64,000 bases of DNA from DASRAA01 sp963814165 (GCA_963814165.1 CAWFBW010000016.1:248001-312000), one strand, 5' to 3'. Counted from the stretch's first letter, positions 40,754 through 49,312 are shown. Notes: a model not told the origin generated them from the letters alone. Program-made: numbers and translations.

Positions 40754-41608
40754 TCAGACAATGTCCGCGAATGTCGATTCCATCTTCCTGAAATACAAAA
40801 TGCCGCCAATCAGCATCAGGGCGACCGCGGCGGCCGACACCCATATCATCGGGCCGGGATGTCCCTTGCCTAACACCGCGTACCTAAAACCGCTAACCAC
40901 TCCGGCCATCGGATTCAGCCCATACCAGATTCGCCATTTTTCGGGAACGATGGAACTCGGATAAACGACCGGCGTAGCGAAAAACCAGAATTGCACCAGG
41001 AAAGGAATCGTGTGCCTAACGTCACGAAACTGGACGTTCAGTGCTGAAAGCCACAGCCCCGCCGCTAGCGCCGTGGCCACAGCCAGTAGCAGGAACACCG
41101 GAAACAGGATGATGGAACTACTGGGTCGAATGCCGTAATAGAACATCATTCCGATTAAGATGAGGAACGCGAAGCAGAAATCCACAATCCCCGCGATCAC
41201 CGAAGCCATCGGTATGATCAGGCGCGGAAAATAGACCTTCTTGATCAGGTTCTGGCTTGCCACCAGGCTGTTCGAAGACTCGGTCAAAGCGTTCGCGAAG
41301 TACTGCCACGGTACGAGTGCAACGTACGCAAAAACTGGGTAAGGAATACCGTCAGACGGCATCTTGGCAAGTCGCCCGAAAAAGATGCTGAATATCAACG
41401 TTGCCATCAGCGGCTGCAGAATCGCCCAGGCCACACCTAGCGCTGTCTGCTTATACCGTACCTTAACGTCACGCCAAACCATGAAAAACAGCAACTCGTG
41501 GTATTCCCACAAGTGGCCCAGTTCAAGGTTCCAGAACGGCCGACGCGGTTGTACTACCGTAGTCGGTACCACAGGCTCGCTCACGTGACTGAGGGTATCG
41601 CTGGTCAT
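40754..41608 (-). CDS. ABC-2 type exporter permease (Wzm/TagG family)
   Basis: A 284-residue permease with the N-terminal amphipathic region FWNLELGHLWEYHELLFFMVWRDVKVRYKQTALG typical of Wzm/TagG, followed by six membrane helices. ATG 41608 (MTSDTLSHVSEP) is preferred; an in-frame extension to 41851 lacks family similarity. It forms an exporter with the Wzt-type ATPase 40 bp downstream. The 5' region (41609-41832) has no gene; it contains a T-loop-like GGGATTCGACCC that does not fold into a tRNA. Confidence 0.9.
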   Translation of the reverse strand: MTSDTLSHVSEPVVPTTVVQPRRPFWNLELGHLWEYHELLFFMVWRDVKVRYKQTALGVAWAILQPLMATLIFSIFFGRLAKMPSDGIPYPVFAYVALVPWQYFANALTESSNSLVASQNLIKKVYFPRLIIPMASVIAGIVDFCFAFLILIGMMFYYGIRPSSSIILFPVFLLLAVATALAAGLWLSALNVQFRDVRHTIPFLVQFWFFATPVVYPSSIVPEKWRIWYGLNPMAGVVSGFRYAVLGKGHPGPMIWVSAAAVALMLIGGILYFRKMESTFADIV

Positions 41609-41832
41609 CGCTTCCGTTCGCACCTCGGTAGAGTCGGCCAAGGCTTTTCTTTCCAATGAGTTATAACGAGTCTCCGTACGTGCTATGACAGGCTCACAGA
41701 AGGCCCCCCCGGCACCGGGATTCGACCCTTTTCCGTGGATACCAAGATACCCTAACTCGCCCAGCAGAGGCGAGTGCGCATTCGCTGCCCTTACCCACAA
41801 GGAGCTACTCAAAGTGGTCGCAATGCTCGGCG

Positions 41833-41860
41833 CAAAAATAGGGGCCCGCAAGGGGCCCCG
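41833..41860 (-). terminator. Rho-independent terminator of the radical SAM gene
   Basis: On the minus strand GGGGCCC (41859-41853) pairs perfectly with GGGCCCC (41847-41841) over a 5-nt loop, followed by TATTTTT. It lies 33 bp after the stop at 41893. Confidence 0.85.
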
Positions 41861-41892
41861 AAGGAGGAGGAGAAGAATGACGATCAGAGCCT

Positions 41893-43153
41893 CTACTTCT
41901 TTGCTTCCGCAATTTCGTGAATCATCTTGCCCGAAGTGCCAGGCTCATACACACAGAATGGCTCTTCCGCCAAAAAGTCGCCGCTGGCGGCGTACGCCCG
42001 CGCCCGGCATCCCATGCAAACGTGGCGGAACTCGCAGCAGCCGCACTTCCCTTTCAGGTTGTCGTCGTCGCGCAGTTGGTTGAAGACCACGGAATTGGTC
42101 CAGATGTCGGCGAAGGATCTGCTTGCGCAGGTCGCCCGCGATTGCGGGTAGATAGCCACAGGGAAAAACCTCGCCCTCATGCGACAGGAAGCATACGCCG
42201 GTGCCCGCCAGGCAGCCCTTGGTCATGGCATTCATATCACTGGGATGCCCGCCAGTGTGCCCAGTATGCCCGACGGGCGGCCCGCCACCTGGCTTCAGCG
42301 AGATTCCGGTGGAGCCCGGCATGGTCATCTCGGTGGGGCCTATGTGTCCGGGAGGATGATGCGCAATCGGTGCGTCAGGTACAGCCTTGCCGGCACGACG
42401 GTCGGCCGCGCGGCGCTGTCGTGCAACGCGGAAGTAATGTGGAGCGCAGGTAGCCTTCAACTCGATGTCGCCGGTCAGCGACTGATCGTAGAACCAATTC
42501 AACATGCGCTCATACTCGTCTGGCGCCACCATCTGCTCTTCGGCGATGTCAACGCCGCAGCCCACCGGAACCAGCAGGAACGTGTGCAGTGCGTCGGCGC
42601 CCAAGCGGCGCGCCAGATCCAGCACAGCGGGCAACTGGTGCGCATTGTGCTTGGCGATCGTCATGTTGATCTGCACGGAAACGCCCACATCCTGCAGGTT
42701 CCGCATGCCGTAAACCGCTGCGTCGAACGCTCCCGGAATACCGCGGAACGAGTCGTGGGTGGCCGCGTCCGAGCCGTCCAGGGAAATCGAGACCCGCTTG
42801 ATGCCGGCGTGCTTGACCTTCTCCGCCACGTCCTTCGTCACCAGCGTACCGTTGGTGGCGAGCGCGACCCGGAGTCCCAGGCTGTTGGCATATTCCGCCA
42901 ATTCGAAAATGTCAGGACGGTACAGCGGTTCCCCGCCGCTCAGCACCAGGATCGGATTCCCAAAACTGGCAATTTGCCGGATGATGTCTAACGCCTTGGC
43001 GGTCGGCAGGTCGGCCGGCGACATCAGTTCCGTCGCCGTTGCGCGGCAGTGGATACAGCGCAAGTTACAACCCTTGGTGACTTCCCAGAAGACCAGTCGC
43101 GGTTTGAATTCCTTGCTCGCCCCATGTTGCGAATTTCCATTACCTTCTGCCAT
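41893..43153 (-). CDS. Radical SAM/SPASM protein, AhbC/AhbD/NirJ-like, one frameshift
   Basis: About 420 residues. ATG 43153 follows AGGGGAG; the upstream in-frame extension to 43267 lacks family similarity. The SAM-binding cluster is KGCNLRCIHCRA, then LSGGEPL and ISLDGSD. The SPASM part is GTGVCFLSHEGEVFPCGYLP and, after a shift near 42120, CGCCEFRHVCMGCRARAY. These match enzymes of siroheme-dependent heme and heme d1 synthesis and related maturases. A His/Gly/Pro-rich insert of about 55 residues (from APIAHHPPGHIGP to GGHPSDMN) lies between the two parts and is not typical. It is downstream of a CRP-like tandem site shared with the cytochrome promoter, suggesting a role in heme supply for the neighbouring cytochromes. 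Confidence 0.82.
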
Positions 43154-43231
43154 CTCGCTCCCCTCTGCGCTACTACCTACCCGGCTCATCAATTCTGTAC
43201 TTAACGATAGGGTCATACCGGCGGCAGAGCC

Positions 43232-43267
43232 GTGAGTCTTATCACTTGCTCCTGTGACGCGCGTCAC
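43232..43267 (-). promoter_or_regulatory. Tandem CRP/FNR-like operator (radical SAM promoter)
   Basis: Two palindromes GTGA-N6-TCAC occur at 43232-43245 and 43254-43267, 22 bp apart. They lie 79-114 bp upstream of ATG 43153. The same spacing occurs at 47523 and 48440. The likely binder is the Crp/Fnr protein at 48590-49312, whose recognition helix has the CRP-like R-E-T-V-x-R. Confidence 0.7.
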
Positions 43268-43361
43268 TAATGCGGCCGCTCATGCCTTGCCTTCGCATAG
43301 CCGGCGGGCAGGCGAGTTCTTCGCCTGCCCGCGGTTTACGCTCAAGTGTAAGGTTTAGAAC

Positions 43362-44900
43362 CTACGGTCCCACTCCACCCGAGTGACAATCCGAGCAGTT
43401 CACCGCTGTTAGGTCGCCGATGTCCACCGGATGCTTGAACTGCTCGATCGGCATTTGCGCTACGTGCGTTGCTCCCACTTCCTCATCGAGCATCGTATGG
43501 CACGAGTTGCAGTCCTTACTGATGACCTTGCCGTCCTTGCTGACGTGATTGCCATCGTGGCAGCGGAAACAACCTTGGTAGTAGAGGTGCCCGATGTTGT
43601 TGGGATGCGTCTTCCAGTCCACCTTCATCGTCGGAAAGAACGTAGTGTCGTAGATCAACTGAAGTTCGGAGACCGCTTTGTTGATGCTACCGGCCTTGCT
43701 GGCAGCGATCTGCGGATATTTTTCGGCATAGAACTTGGGAATCTTCTCCGCGATGGCCTGCTTGGCTTCGTCGTGCGACTTGTAGTCGGCGGTCAAGACC
43801 TCGACTCCCTGCGCCTTAATGAACGGCAGGCTGGGATCGATGCTACCGGCCACCATGCTCCGGTCAACGGAGGCGTCCGGCGGCGTGTACACATGAGAGG
43901 GCCGGTTGTGGCAGTCGATGCAATCCATCCGTCGCTTTGTGGCCGAATCGATCTGCGCCTGCGTCGGAGGGGCGTCCTTGTTGATGAAATCGGTGACGTT
44001 CCCTTTACTGTCCTCCATCCGCACCCAGGGAATCACCTGGCGCTGCTCGTCGGTGGCGAAATACGAGAACTTGTAGGCGATGTTCATATGCCAGTGGATC
44101 CCGCCGGTGGACTGCCCCAAACCGGGATCGCCGCCGCCCGTCTTGATGAGCATGCGAACCACGCGGGGAGTGTTTTGCTCGTCCGAACCGTAGTGCGAGA
44201 AGACCTTCAACTGGGCTCCCCAGAACTTCTTCGGCCAGTGGCATTGCTCGCACGTATCGGCTGCCGGACGTAGATTGTGGACCGGCGTGGGAATGGGCCT
44301 CGGATACGTGCCCATCGCGGTGTAATACACCTGTCTCAGCCCCGAAAGCTTGGATTTCACGTACCAGCCCGCTCCCGAGCCCACGTGACACTCCACACAT
44401 GCAACCCGTGCATGCGGCGATGCCTTGTATGCGGTCAGCTCCGGACTCATGACCGAGTGGCAGAGTTGTCCGCAGAACTGCACCGAATCGGTGAACTCGT
44501 AGGCTTTGTAGCTGCCAACCGCACTCATCAGGGTAAAAATCACTACAAAACTGAGCACAAAAGCCGCGGTGCTGCGCTGCGCCGGATTATTCAGATCGAG
44601 GCGGGGGATGTGGTGCGGAACACCCACCGAATGAAGACGCCGGCGGCGCTCGATGATCATTCCAATCGGGATCATCACGAGGCCCACGAACATGATCGCT
44701 GGACCCACCATGTACGCGAGAATTCCGACGTAGGGACTGGAGTTGCGACTGAAAACATCCACAAAGATCAAAAACAGGATGGTCACGAAAGCAACCGCAG
44801 CCAGTGCCATGCCCACCAGGGTCATGGGGTTTTTGTAGAGCTTAATGCTCACGGGTGGATGGGCGATGTTGGGATTCTCTTCCGGCGAGTCCGCAGACAT
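43362..44900 (-). CDS. NapC/NirT-like membrane multiheme cytochrome c
   Basis: The protein has 512 residues. Three hydrophobic segments (about 27-50, 60-82 and 113-131) anchor it. The periplasmic part holds seven CxxCH motifs (CVECH, CEQCH, CIDCH, CFRCH, CNSCH, CSDCH and one variant position) plus a first site FCGQLCHSVM that is CX3CH, so up to eight hemes are possible. NapC/NirT/NrfH-type proteins carry electrons from quinol to periplasmic partners. It lies 143 bp downstream of the 11-heme c/b gene, probably in one transcript. The heme count is read by eye and could be off by one. Confidence 0.82.
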   Translation of the reverse strand: MSADSPEENPNIAHPPVSIKLYKNPMTLVGMALAAVAFVTILFLIFVDVFSRNSSPYVGILAYMVGPAIMFVGLVMIPIGMIIERRRRLHSVGVPHHIPRLDLNNPAQRSTAAFVLSFVVIFTLMSAVGSYKAYEFTDSVQFCGQLCHSVMSPELTAYKASPHARVACVECHVGSGAGWYVKSKLSGLRQVYYTAMGTYPRPIPTPVHNLRPAADTCEQCHWPKKFWGAQLKVFSHYGSDEQNTPRVVRMLIKTGGGDPGLGQSTGGIHWHMNIAYKFSYFATDEQRQVIPWVRMEDSKGNVTDFINKDAPPTQAQIDSATKRRMDCIDCHNRPSHVYTPPDASVDRSMVAGSIDPSLPFIKAQGVEVLTADYKSHDEAKQAIAEKIPKFYAEKYPQIAASKAGSINKAVSELQLIYDTTFFPTMKVDWKTHPNNIGHLYYQGCFRCHDGNHVSKDGKVISKDCNSCHTMLDEEVGATHVAQMPIEQFKHPVDIGDLTAVNCSDCHSGGVGP

Positions 44901-45043
44901 TTAACGACCTCTGTGTTCGAGCAATTTGAAAATGATTTTGAAGTTATCACAGCGAACCAGGAACACAATACAAATCGAGTTTGGGGCCACCCACATGTGA
45001 CCCCCAGTTAACGCTGCTTAACTGAGTGCGTCGCATCTGCGCA

Positions 45044-47014
45044 TTACTTGTGGCTCTCTACAGGCTCTGCCTCGGAGTTCTTCAAGTCTTCTTCGCCTTC
45101 TGACGCAGCCTTCAGGAGAGCTGCCGTATCGAGCGGATGCTCGTGCTGATAGTGTTCGACGGACATCCGTCCATCGAACCACGCAAAGTTGACCGGGTAT
45201 GCGTCTGGGTCAAAGATCACGGCGTAGAAATGCCACACGATGATCGCCAGCGTTGCCAGTATGGCTTCGTACCAGTGAATTGTGAGCGCCACGTCGATCC
45301 ACCAGCCTGGCACCCGCCCGCCGATGAAGACCTTGAACCAGGCCATTAGACCGGTGCCTGCCATAACAAACGTGCCCCATACTAGTGCCCAGTACTCCGC
45401 CTTCTCGGCGTACGAGAAGCGACGGAACATTGGCCGTTGTTCGCTGAAGCCAATGTAGTAGAGCATCGCGTCGCGCACGTCCGTGACGTCCTTCCAGTCA
45501 GGCAGCATGTCTTTCAGCATCTGCCGGCCGTCGGCGGTCTTGAGGAGATACCAGACGTGGTACAGGCTGGCCGTAATCATCACCACGCCGGCGATCCGGT
45601 GGATCAAACTGCGAACGTGTTCATTGACAAACGCAATCGCAAGCCACGAAGACGGGTAGCGCAACGCGAATCCCGTAAGCACCAGCGTAATAAAGCTGAT
45701 CAGCAGCATGAGGTGCTGGATTCTCTGCGACTGATTCATGCGCAGCACTGTGCGCGGATGCCCTGTGCGATGCAGTATCAGTTTCTTGCGGAATACCAGG
45801 ATGTTGTGCAACACCATCCCGCCGATAACGACGACAATCATCCAGATGTAGAACTTGGTAATAAACGCAATGAGTTTGCTGCCGAAGTCGGCCTGCTGCA
45901 CGCCATCGAGGTGAACTTTGCTGGTGATGAACTTTGCGTTCGCTCCCGGATGGCATTGCCCGCATGTCTTCGCAAGGTTGGCATGGTTGATGGTGGAGCG
46001 CGGGTCGCTCGACGGCAGGATGTTGTGCACACCATGGCAGCTCGCGCAATTCGCGACAGTCGCAGAGCCGACTTTGGACGCCAGACCGTGATAGCTGGCG
46101 AGGTAGGTCGAGACTCGGTTACCTGCAACCCCAAACTCTGACGAAAGCTTTACGCTGGCATGACAAGAGGCGCATGTAGCGCCCACGTTGCCCGCCGCCA
46201 CCGCCGAGTCAGATTCCTTCGGTGCCTTAATGGTATGAATACCGTGGCAGTCGGTGCAGACCGGTGATTGCCAATTGCCCTTAGCTAACGCCGTTCCGTG
46301 AATGCTCTGAACGTACTCGGCCTCCACGTCGGCGTGGCACTTGCCGCACGTTGCCGGCACATTGGCCTTGGCAATCGGAGACTTTGGATCGGCTCCGGTG
46401 AGAATATCGTGTGCGCCGTGGCAGTCAGTACACACGGCGGCCGACTCCGACCCGCCGGTAACGGCCTTTCCGTGAACGCTCTGTTCATACGAGGTAAATG
46501 GCGCTGAACTTATGCCGCTGCCGGCCATCACCAATTGTTTGCCGTGGCAGGAGCCGCATGTCGCCGGAATGTTGACGTGCGCGACCTTTGACTTCGGATC
46601 GCTGGCGGGCAGGATTTCGTGCACATTTCCGTGGCAGTCCTGGCACTTAGCGACATTGGCGTTACCGGCTGCTGCGGCTTTGGCATGGATGCCATGCTCG
46701 TAAGCTGCCTGCTGATCGGAGTGACATGTGCCGCAAACCGGTTTGGCCGGCACCGGCTCATGAGGGAATGCCTTGATGTCGGTGTGGCAGTCCGTGCAGC
46801 CAAAAGAACTGTGGATCGATGCCTTGAATTTCTCGTCATCAACATGCAGGCTGACCTGCTTCCCATTCTCGTCTTTCGCCAGGGTCGGGTCGCTATGACA
46901 GGCCAGACAATCTTCGTTGCTCATCTTTGGGGCTTTGGCCGCCGGTTTAGGAGCGGCCATTGCCAACGTTGTGAGCAGCAAAGCAAGTACAACAATCCAC
47001 CCGCTACGCTTCAC
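45044..47014 (-). CDS. Fusion of 11-heme cytochrome c with cytochrome b561-type membrane domain
   Basis: About 656 residues from GTG 47014, preferred because AGAGAG lies upstream and a signal peptide (KRSGWIVVLALLLTTLAMA) follows; a TTG at 47035 is the alternative. The periplasmic part has eleven CxxCH motifs spaced through residues ~30-370, several in repeated CTDCHG/CGKCHA pairs. The C-terminal ~270 residues have five membrane helices with His residues placed as in di-heme b561/DUF4405 proteins (MVLHN, RIQHLMLL, LIHRIAG, YHVWY, IHWYEA, WHFYAV). The fusion can link quinol oxidation to a long heme wire. The terminal electron acceptor is unknown. Confidence 0.88.
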   Translation of the reverse strand: MKRSGWIVVLALLLTTLAMAAPKPAAKAPKMSNEDCLACHSDPTLAKDENGKQVSLHVDDEKFKASIHSSFGCTDCHTDIKAFPHEPVPAKPVCGTCHSDQQAAYEHGIHAKAAAAGNANVAKCQDCHGNVHEILPASDPKSKVAHVNIPATCGSCHGKQLVMAGSGISSAPFTSYEQSVHGKAVTGGSESAAVCTDCHGAHDILTGADPKSPIAKANVPATCGKCHADVEAEYVQSIHGTALAKGNWQSPVCTDCHGIHTIKAPKESDSAVAAGNVGATCASCHASVKLSSEFGVAGNRVSTYLASYHGLASKVGSATVANCASCHGVHNILPSSDPRSTINHANLAKTCGQCHPGANAKFITSKVHLDGVQQADFGSKLIAFITKFYIWMIVVVIGGMVLHNILVFRKKLILHRTGHPRTVLRMNQSQRIQHLMLLISFITLVLTGFALRYPSSWLAIAFVNEHVRSLIHRIAGVVMITASLYHVWYLLKTADGRQMLKDMLPDWKDVTDVRDAMLYYIGFSEQRPMFRRFSYAEKAEYWALVWGTFVMAGTGLMAWFKVFIGGRVPGWWIDVALTIHWYEAILATLAIIVWHFYAVIFDPDAYPVNFAWFDGRMSVEHYQHEHPLDTAALLKAASEGEEDLKNSEAEPVESHK

Positions 47015-47077
47015 GCAAATCACTCTCTCTTTCAACCCATCCGGAAAAGAGATGACCGGATGGTTCAGTACTCAGGG

Positions 47078-47386
47078 CTACTTCAGGGTTTTGACGTACT
47101 TCACGACCGCGCCAATTTCTTCATCGCTTAGCTTGCCCTTGAATGCCGGCATCTTTCCCTTGCCGTTGGTCACCAGGGCCGTCATGTCAGCGTCTGACAT
47201 CTTCTGCACTTCCGGGCTGCCCAGCGCCTTAAGGCCCATGCTCTTGCCCATGCCCGAACTGGCGCTACCGTCAGCTCCGTGACACATGGCGCATTTCGCC
47301 TTGAATGTGGCTGCGCCGTCTGCCGCCGCGAGCCCTGTAGTCGCCAGCACAATGCCCGCAATCAGAACCAGAACCTTGATCTTCAT
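47078..47386 (-). CDS. Secreted monoheme cytochrome c (c6/c-555-like)
   Basis: A 102-residue protein with signal peptide (MKIKVLVLIAGIVLATTGLAAA), one CAMCH heme site in TFKAKCAMCHGADGS, a Met ligand candidate in GKGKMPAFKGKLS and the C-terminal helix EEIGAVVKYVKTL. It is a typical small periplasmic electron carrier. It is first in the cytochrome operon and lies downstream of a tandem CRP-like site at 47523-47558. Confidence 0.93.
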   Translation of the reverse strand: MKIKVLVLIAGIVLATTGLAAADGAATFKAKCAMCHGADGSASSGMGKSMGLKALGSPEVQKMSDADMTALVTNGKGKMPAFKGKLSDEEIGAVVKYVKTLK

Positions 47387-47488
47387 AGTTTGCTCTTTCC
47401 TCCGTGAGATTTACGCGTTTCCGCGCTGCGCCTGTGGTAAGGATCCTTGCACAGATGCATGGTCCCCACAAAGGCGTTCGCGGACAAC

Positions 47489-47494
47489 ATTCTA
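47489..47494 (-). promoter_or_regulatory. Candidate -10 element of the cytochrome operon
   Basis: TAGAAT on the minus strand lies 28 bp downstream of the proximal GTGA-N6-TCAC site (47523-47536). Transcription would start near 47482, placing that site at about -47, close to the class II activator position. No good -35 is visible, which fits an activated promoter. Confidence 0.45.
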
Positions 47495-47522
47495 CCTTCG
47501 CAGTTTGTCGCTGAATGCGGCA

Positions 47523-47558
47523 GTGAGTCGCCTCACTTCGACTTGTGACCTACCTCAC
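47523..47558 (-). promoter_or_regulatory. Tandem CRP/FNR-like operator (cytochrome operon)
   Basis: GTGA-N6-TCAC occurs at 47523-47536 and again at 47545-47558, 22 bp apart. The second reads TGTGA-N6-TCACA, a full CRP consensus. The sites lie about 140-170 bp upstream of ATG 47386. The rest of 47387-47840 contains no gene that I can support. Confidence 0.75.
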
Positions 47559-47840
47559 AGGGAATTAGGTTCGTCACCCGCCCATGTGAGCAATTTCACC
47601 CTGACCCCGTCTATCGGCGGAACCGCCGAGCTGCATGTTCGCGCGACTGCCCACGATGAAGTCGACGGTGATCTGGCACTCTGGCGCAACCTGTGGCGCC
47701 CACAAGTAGAACACCGGGCTTCCACGAACGAGTGTTCGTTCACACACCCCTGAATCGTCCGGAAGCCTGCGCGGGAGCGATGGATCGGCGCCAAGTCCGC
47801 CGCGGTCGGGCCGCGACACATTCCACGGCAATCGGTATAA

Positions 47841-47876
47841 GGCACAAAAAAGCCCGCGATCAATCGCAGGCTTCGA
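47841..47876 (-). terminator. Rho-independent terminator of the short Crp/Fnr gene
   Basis: On the minus strand AGCCTGCGAT (47872-47863) pairs with ATCGCGGGCT (47860-47851) with one mismatch and a 2-nt loop, followed by a run of Ts (47851-47846). It lies just after the stop at 47895, showing that the short gene is complete. Confidence 0.8.
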
Positions 47877-47894
47877 ATGGCAGAGCGCCGGCAG

Positions 47895-48404
47895 TCAGGC
47901 CAGCACTGCGCGCGGGCGCACGATTGTGCGCGGACGGCGCGTTCGTATCATTCCGATGCTCCGCACCCGTTCGTAGGCGCCGTGCAGGTCCTGACTCAGC
48001 ATCCGCACTACTTGCATGCAGACGCCGGGATGTTCGCGCAGGAACCTCATCAAGTCTTTGCGCCTGACAAAGACGACCTGGGAGGCATCGAGCAACTCGG
48101 CGGTGATCTCGTATCGAGTATTCGATAGGGCCGCACCCAATCCCAACACTTCTCCGGGGCCTGCCACTCGCAGGGTCATTCGTTTGCCCTTTTCTGCGCA
48201 AATCGACAGCTTGGCGCGCCCGTCGCACAGCAGATAAATGCCGCGGACCGGTCTCCCCTCGGCAAACAGAATTGTGTTCCGTGGATATGTGCCTAGCTTC
48301 TTGATCTGGTCGAATGCCTGCAATGAGCCGGTTGGCATATCGCAGAAAATCCGGTCCGGTCGAAACTCGCAACTCTGGCAACTCGGGATTGGATCGGTTT
48401 CCAT
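47895..48404 (-). CDS. Crp/Fnr-type sensor without DNA-binding domain
   Basis: The protein has 169 residues. It contains the full cyclic-nucleotide-binding-type beta-roll (TILFAEGRPVRGIYLLCDGRAKL, GPGEVLGLGAALS) and the dimerisation helix, then ends after ERVRSIGM with an Arg/Pro-rich tail in place of the helix-turn-helix. No other frame carries the missing part, and a terminator follows at 47841-47876, so the truncation is real. Cysteines C9, C12 and C21 plus a later LLC resemble the FNR iron-sulfur ligand set. It may form heterodimers with the full-length paralogue at 48590-49312. A tandem CRP-like site lies directly upstream. Confidence 0.85.
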   Translation of the reverse strand: METDPIPSCQSCEFRPDRIFCDMPTGSLQAFDQIKKLGTYPRNTILFAEGRPVRGIYLLCDGRAKLSICAEKGKRMTLRVAGPGEVLGLGAALSNTRYEITAELLDASQVVFVRRKDLMRFLREHPGVCMQVVRMLSQDLHGAYERVRSIGMIRTRRPRTIVRPRAVLA

Positions 48405-48439
48405 GCTCTGGTGATACGTCTCATCCCTAGAGCAGCGCA

Positions 48440-48475
48440 GTGATTCCAGTCACCGCTTTTCGTGACCTTCTTCAC
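48440..48475 (-). promoter_or_regulatory. Tandem CRP/FNR-like operator (short Crp/Fnr gene)
   Basis: GTGA-N6-TCAC occurs at 48440-48453 and 48462-48475, 22 bp apart, 36-71 bp upstream of ATG 48404. The third occurrence of this arrangement in 5.3 kb. Confidence 0.75.
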
Positions 48476-48589
48476 ACACGTGCGATCAACAGCGCACGCG
48501 GCGAGATCAAAGCCCTTATTCCATGCAGGGATGGGCACACAGGTGCACAGCGCTGATACTGCAGCGCAGAGTTCCCGATTCAGGATTAA

Positions 48590-49312
48590 CTATTGCGTAA
48601 TCGCCATCGCCTTCAACGCAGCCTTGTTTCTGATCAGCAGCGTTGACCCTTTGGCCTGCACTATCTGTCGCTTCTTCAGGTCGGCGAACAGCCGGGTAAC
48701 AGTCTCGCGCGACGTACCAATCATCTGCGCGATCTCTTCGTGCGTGAGCGCAAGCTTGAGGCGAGGTTCAGCCTTGGCAGCTTCTCCATTTTTCGCAGTC
48801 CACTCCAGCAACAGCTTTGCCAGCTTCTCGGCTGCCGAATGGGAAAGCCCCAGTGAGCGGATCTCGCGGCAAGCGGTGTTATATTTCTCACTCAGTTGCT
48901 CGGCCACGCGCAGGCAAGCGTCGGCGTTTTCCCGCAAGAAACGCAGAAAGTCTTCCCGCTTCACGAAGTTGATCTGACACGGATCGACGGTCTCAGCCGT
49001 CAGCTCATACGGTTTCCCGCTGACGGAAGCACTCAGGCCCAGGACTTCTCCAGGCTCTGCAATCTTGAGGATGAGCGTTTTGCCGTCTGTCGAACAAATG
49101 GAGAGCTTGACCCTGCCTTTGCACAACACGAAAATTCCGCGCGGCGATTGGCCCTCGACGAAAAGCACTGCGCCCTTGGGATACGCCGTAGCGTACTTAA
49201 TATTTTCGAATGCCTGCAGCGCGGCAGCGGGAAGGTCGCAAAAAATATGGTCGGCCCGCATTTTGCAGGTCAAACAATTTTCGATGATGTCCAACCCATA
49301 AGGTGATAGCAC
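48590..49312 (-). CDS. Crp/Fnr family transcription regulator with N-terminal Cys cluster
   Basis: A 240-residue regulator with an N-terminal CLTCKMRADHIFC motif (Cys 13, 16 and 25), a cNMP-binding-like beta-roll (AVLFVEGQSPRGIFVLCKGRVKL), a dimer helix and a helix-turn-helix (LTHEEIAQMIGTSRETVTRLF). The Cys set plus the VLC Cys resembles FNR, so oxygen or redox sensing through an iron-sulfur cluster is possible. The recognition helix SRETVTR has the Arg, Glu and Arg that contact GTGA in E. coli CRP, matching the GTGA-N6-TCAC pairs nearby. A decayed version of the pair lies in its own upstream region, suggesting past or weak autoregulation. Confidence 0.88.
   Translation of the reverse strand: MLSPYGLDIIENCLTCKMRADHIFCDLPAAALQAFENIKYATAYPKGAVLFVEGQSPRGIFVLCKGRVKLSICSTDGKTLILKIAEPGEVLGLSASVSGKPYELTAETVDPCQINFVKREDFLRFLRENADACLRVAEQLSEKYNTACREIRSLGLSHSAAEKLAKLLLEWTAKNGEAAKAEPRLKLALTHEEIAQMIGTSRETVTRLFADLKKRQIVQAKGSTLLIRNKAALKAMAITQ

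Noticed and set aside
41700..41790. Possible tRNA or tmRNA because of the T-loop-like GGGATTCGACCC
   Set aside because: On neither strand do five-base T-arm stems, an acceptor stem or an anticodon arm pair properly.
41609..41851. N-terminal extension of the Wzm-type permease
   Set aside because: The extra 81 residues lack family similarity; ATG 41608 fits known starts.
43431..44273. Long plus-strand ORF over the NapC-like cytochrome
   Set aside because: Antisense shadow; the minus strand has clear heme motifs.
47555..47863. Small ORFs between the cytochrome operon and the short Crp/Fnr gene
   Set aside because: No ribosome binding site, no homology, and they overlap the terminator and operator region.
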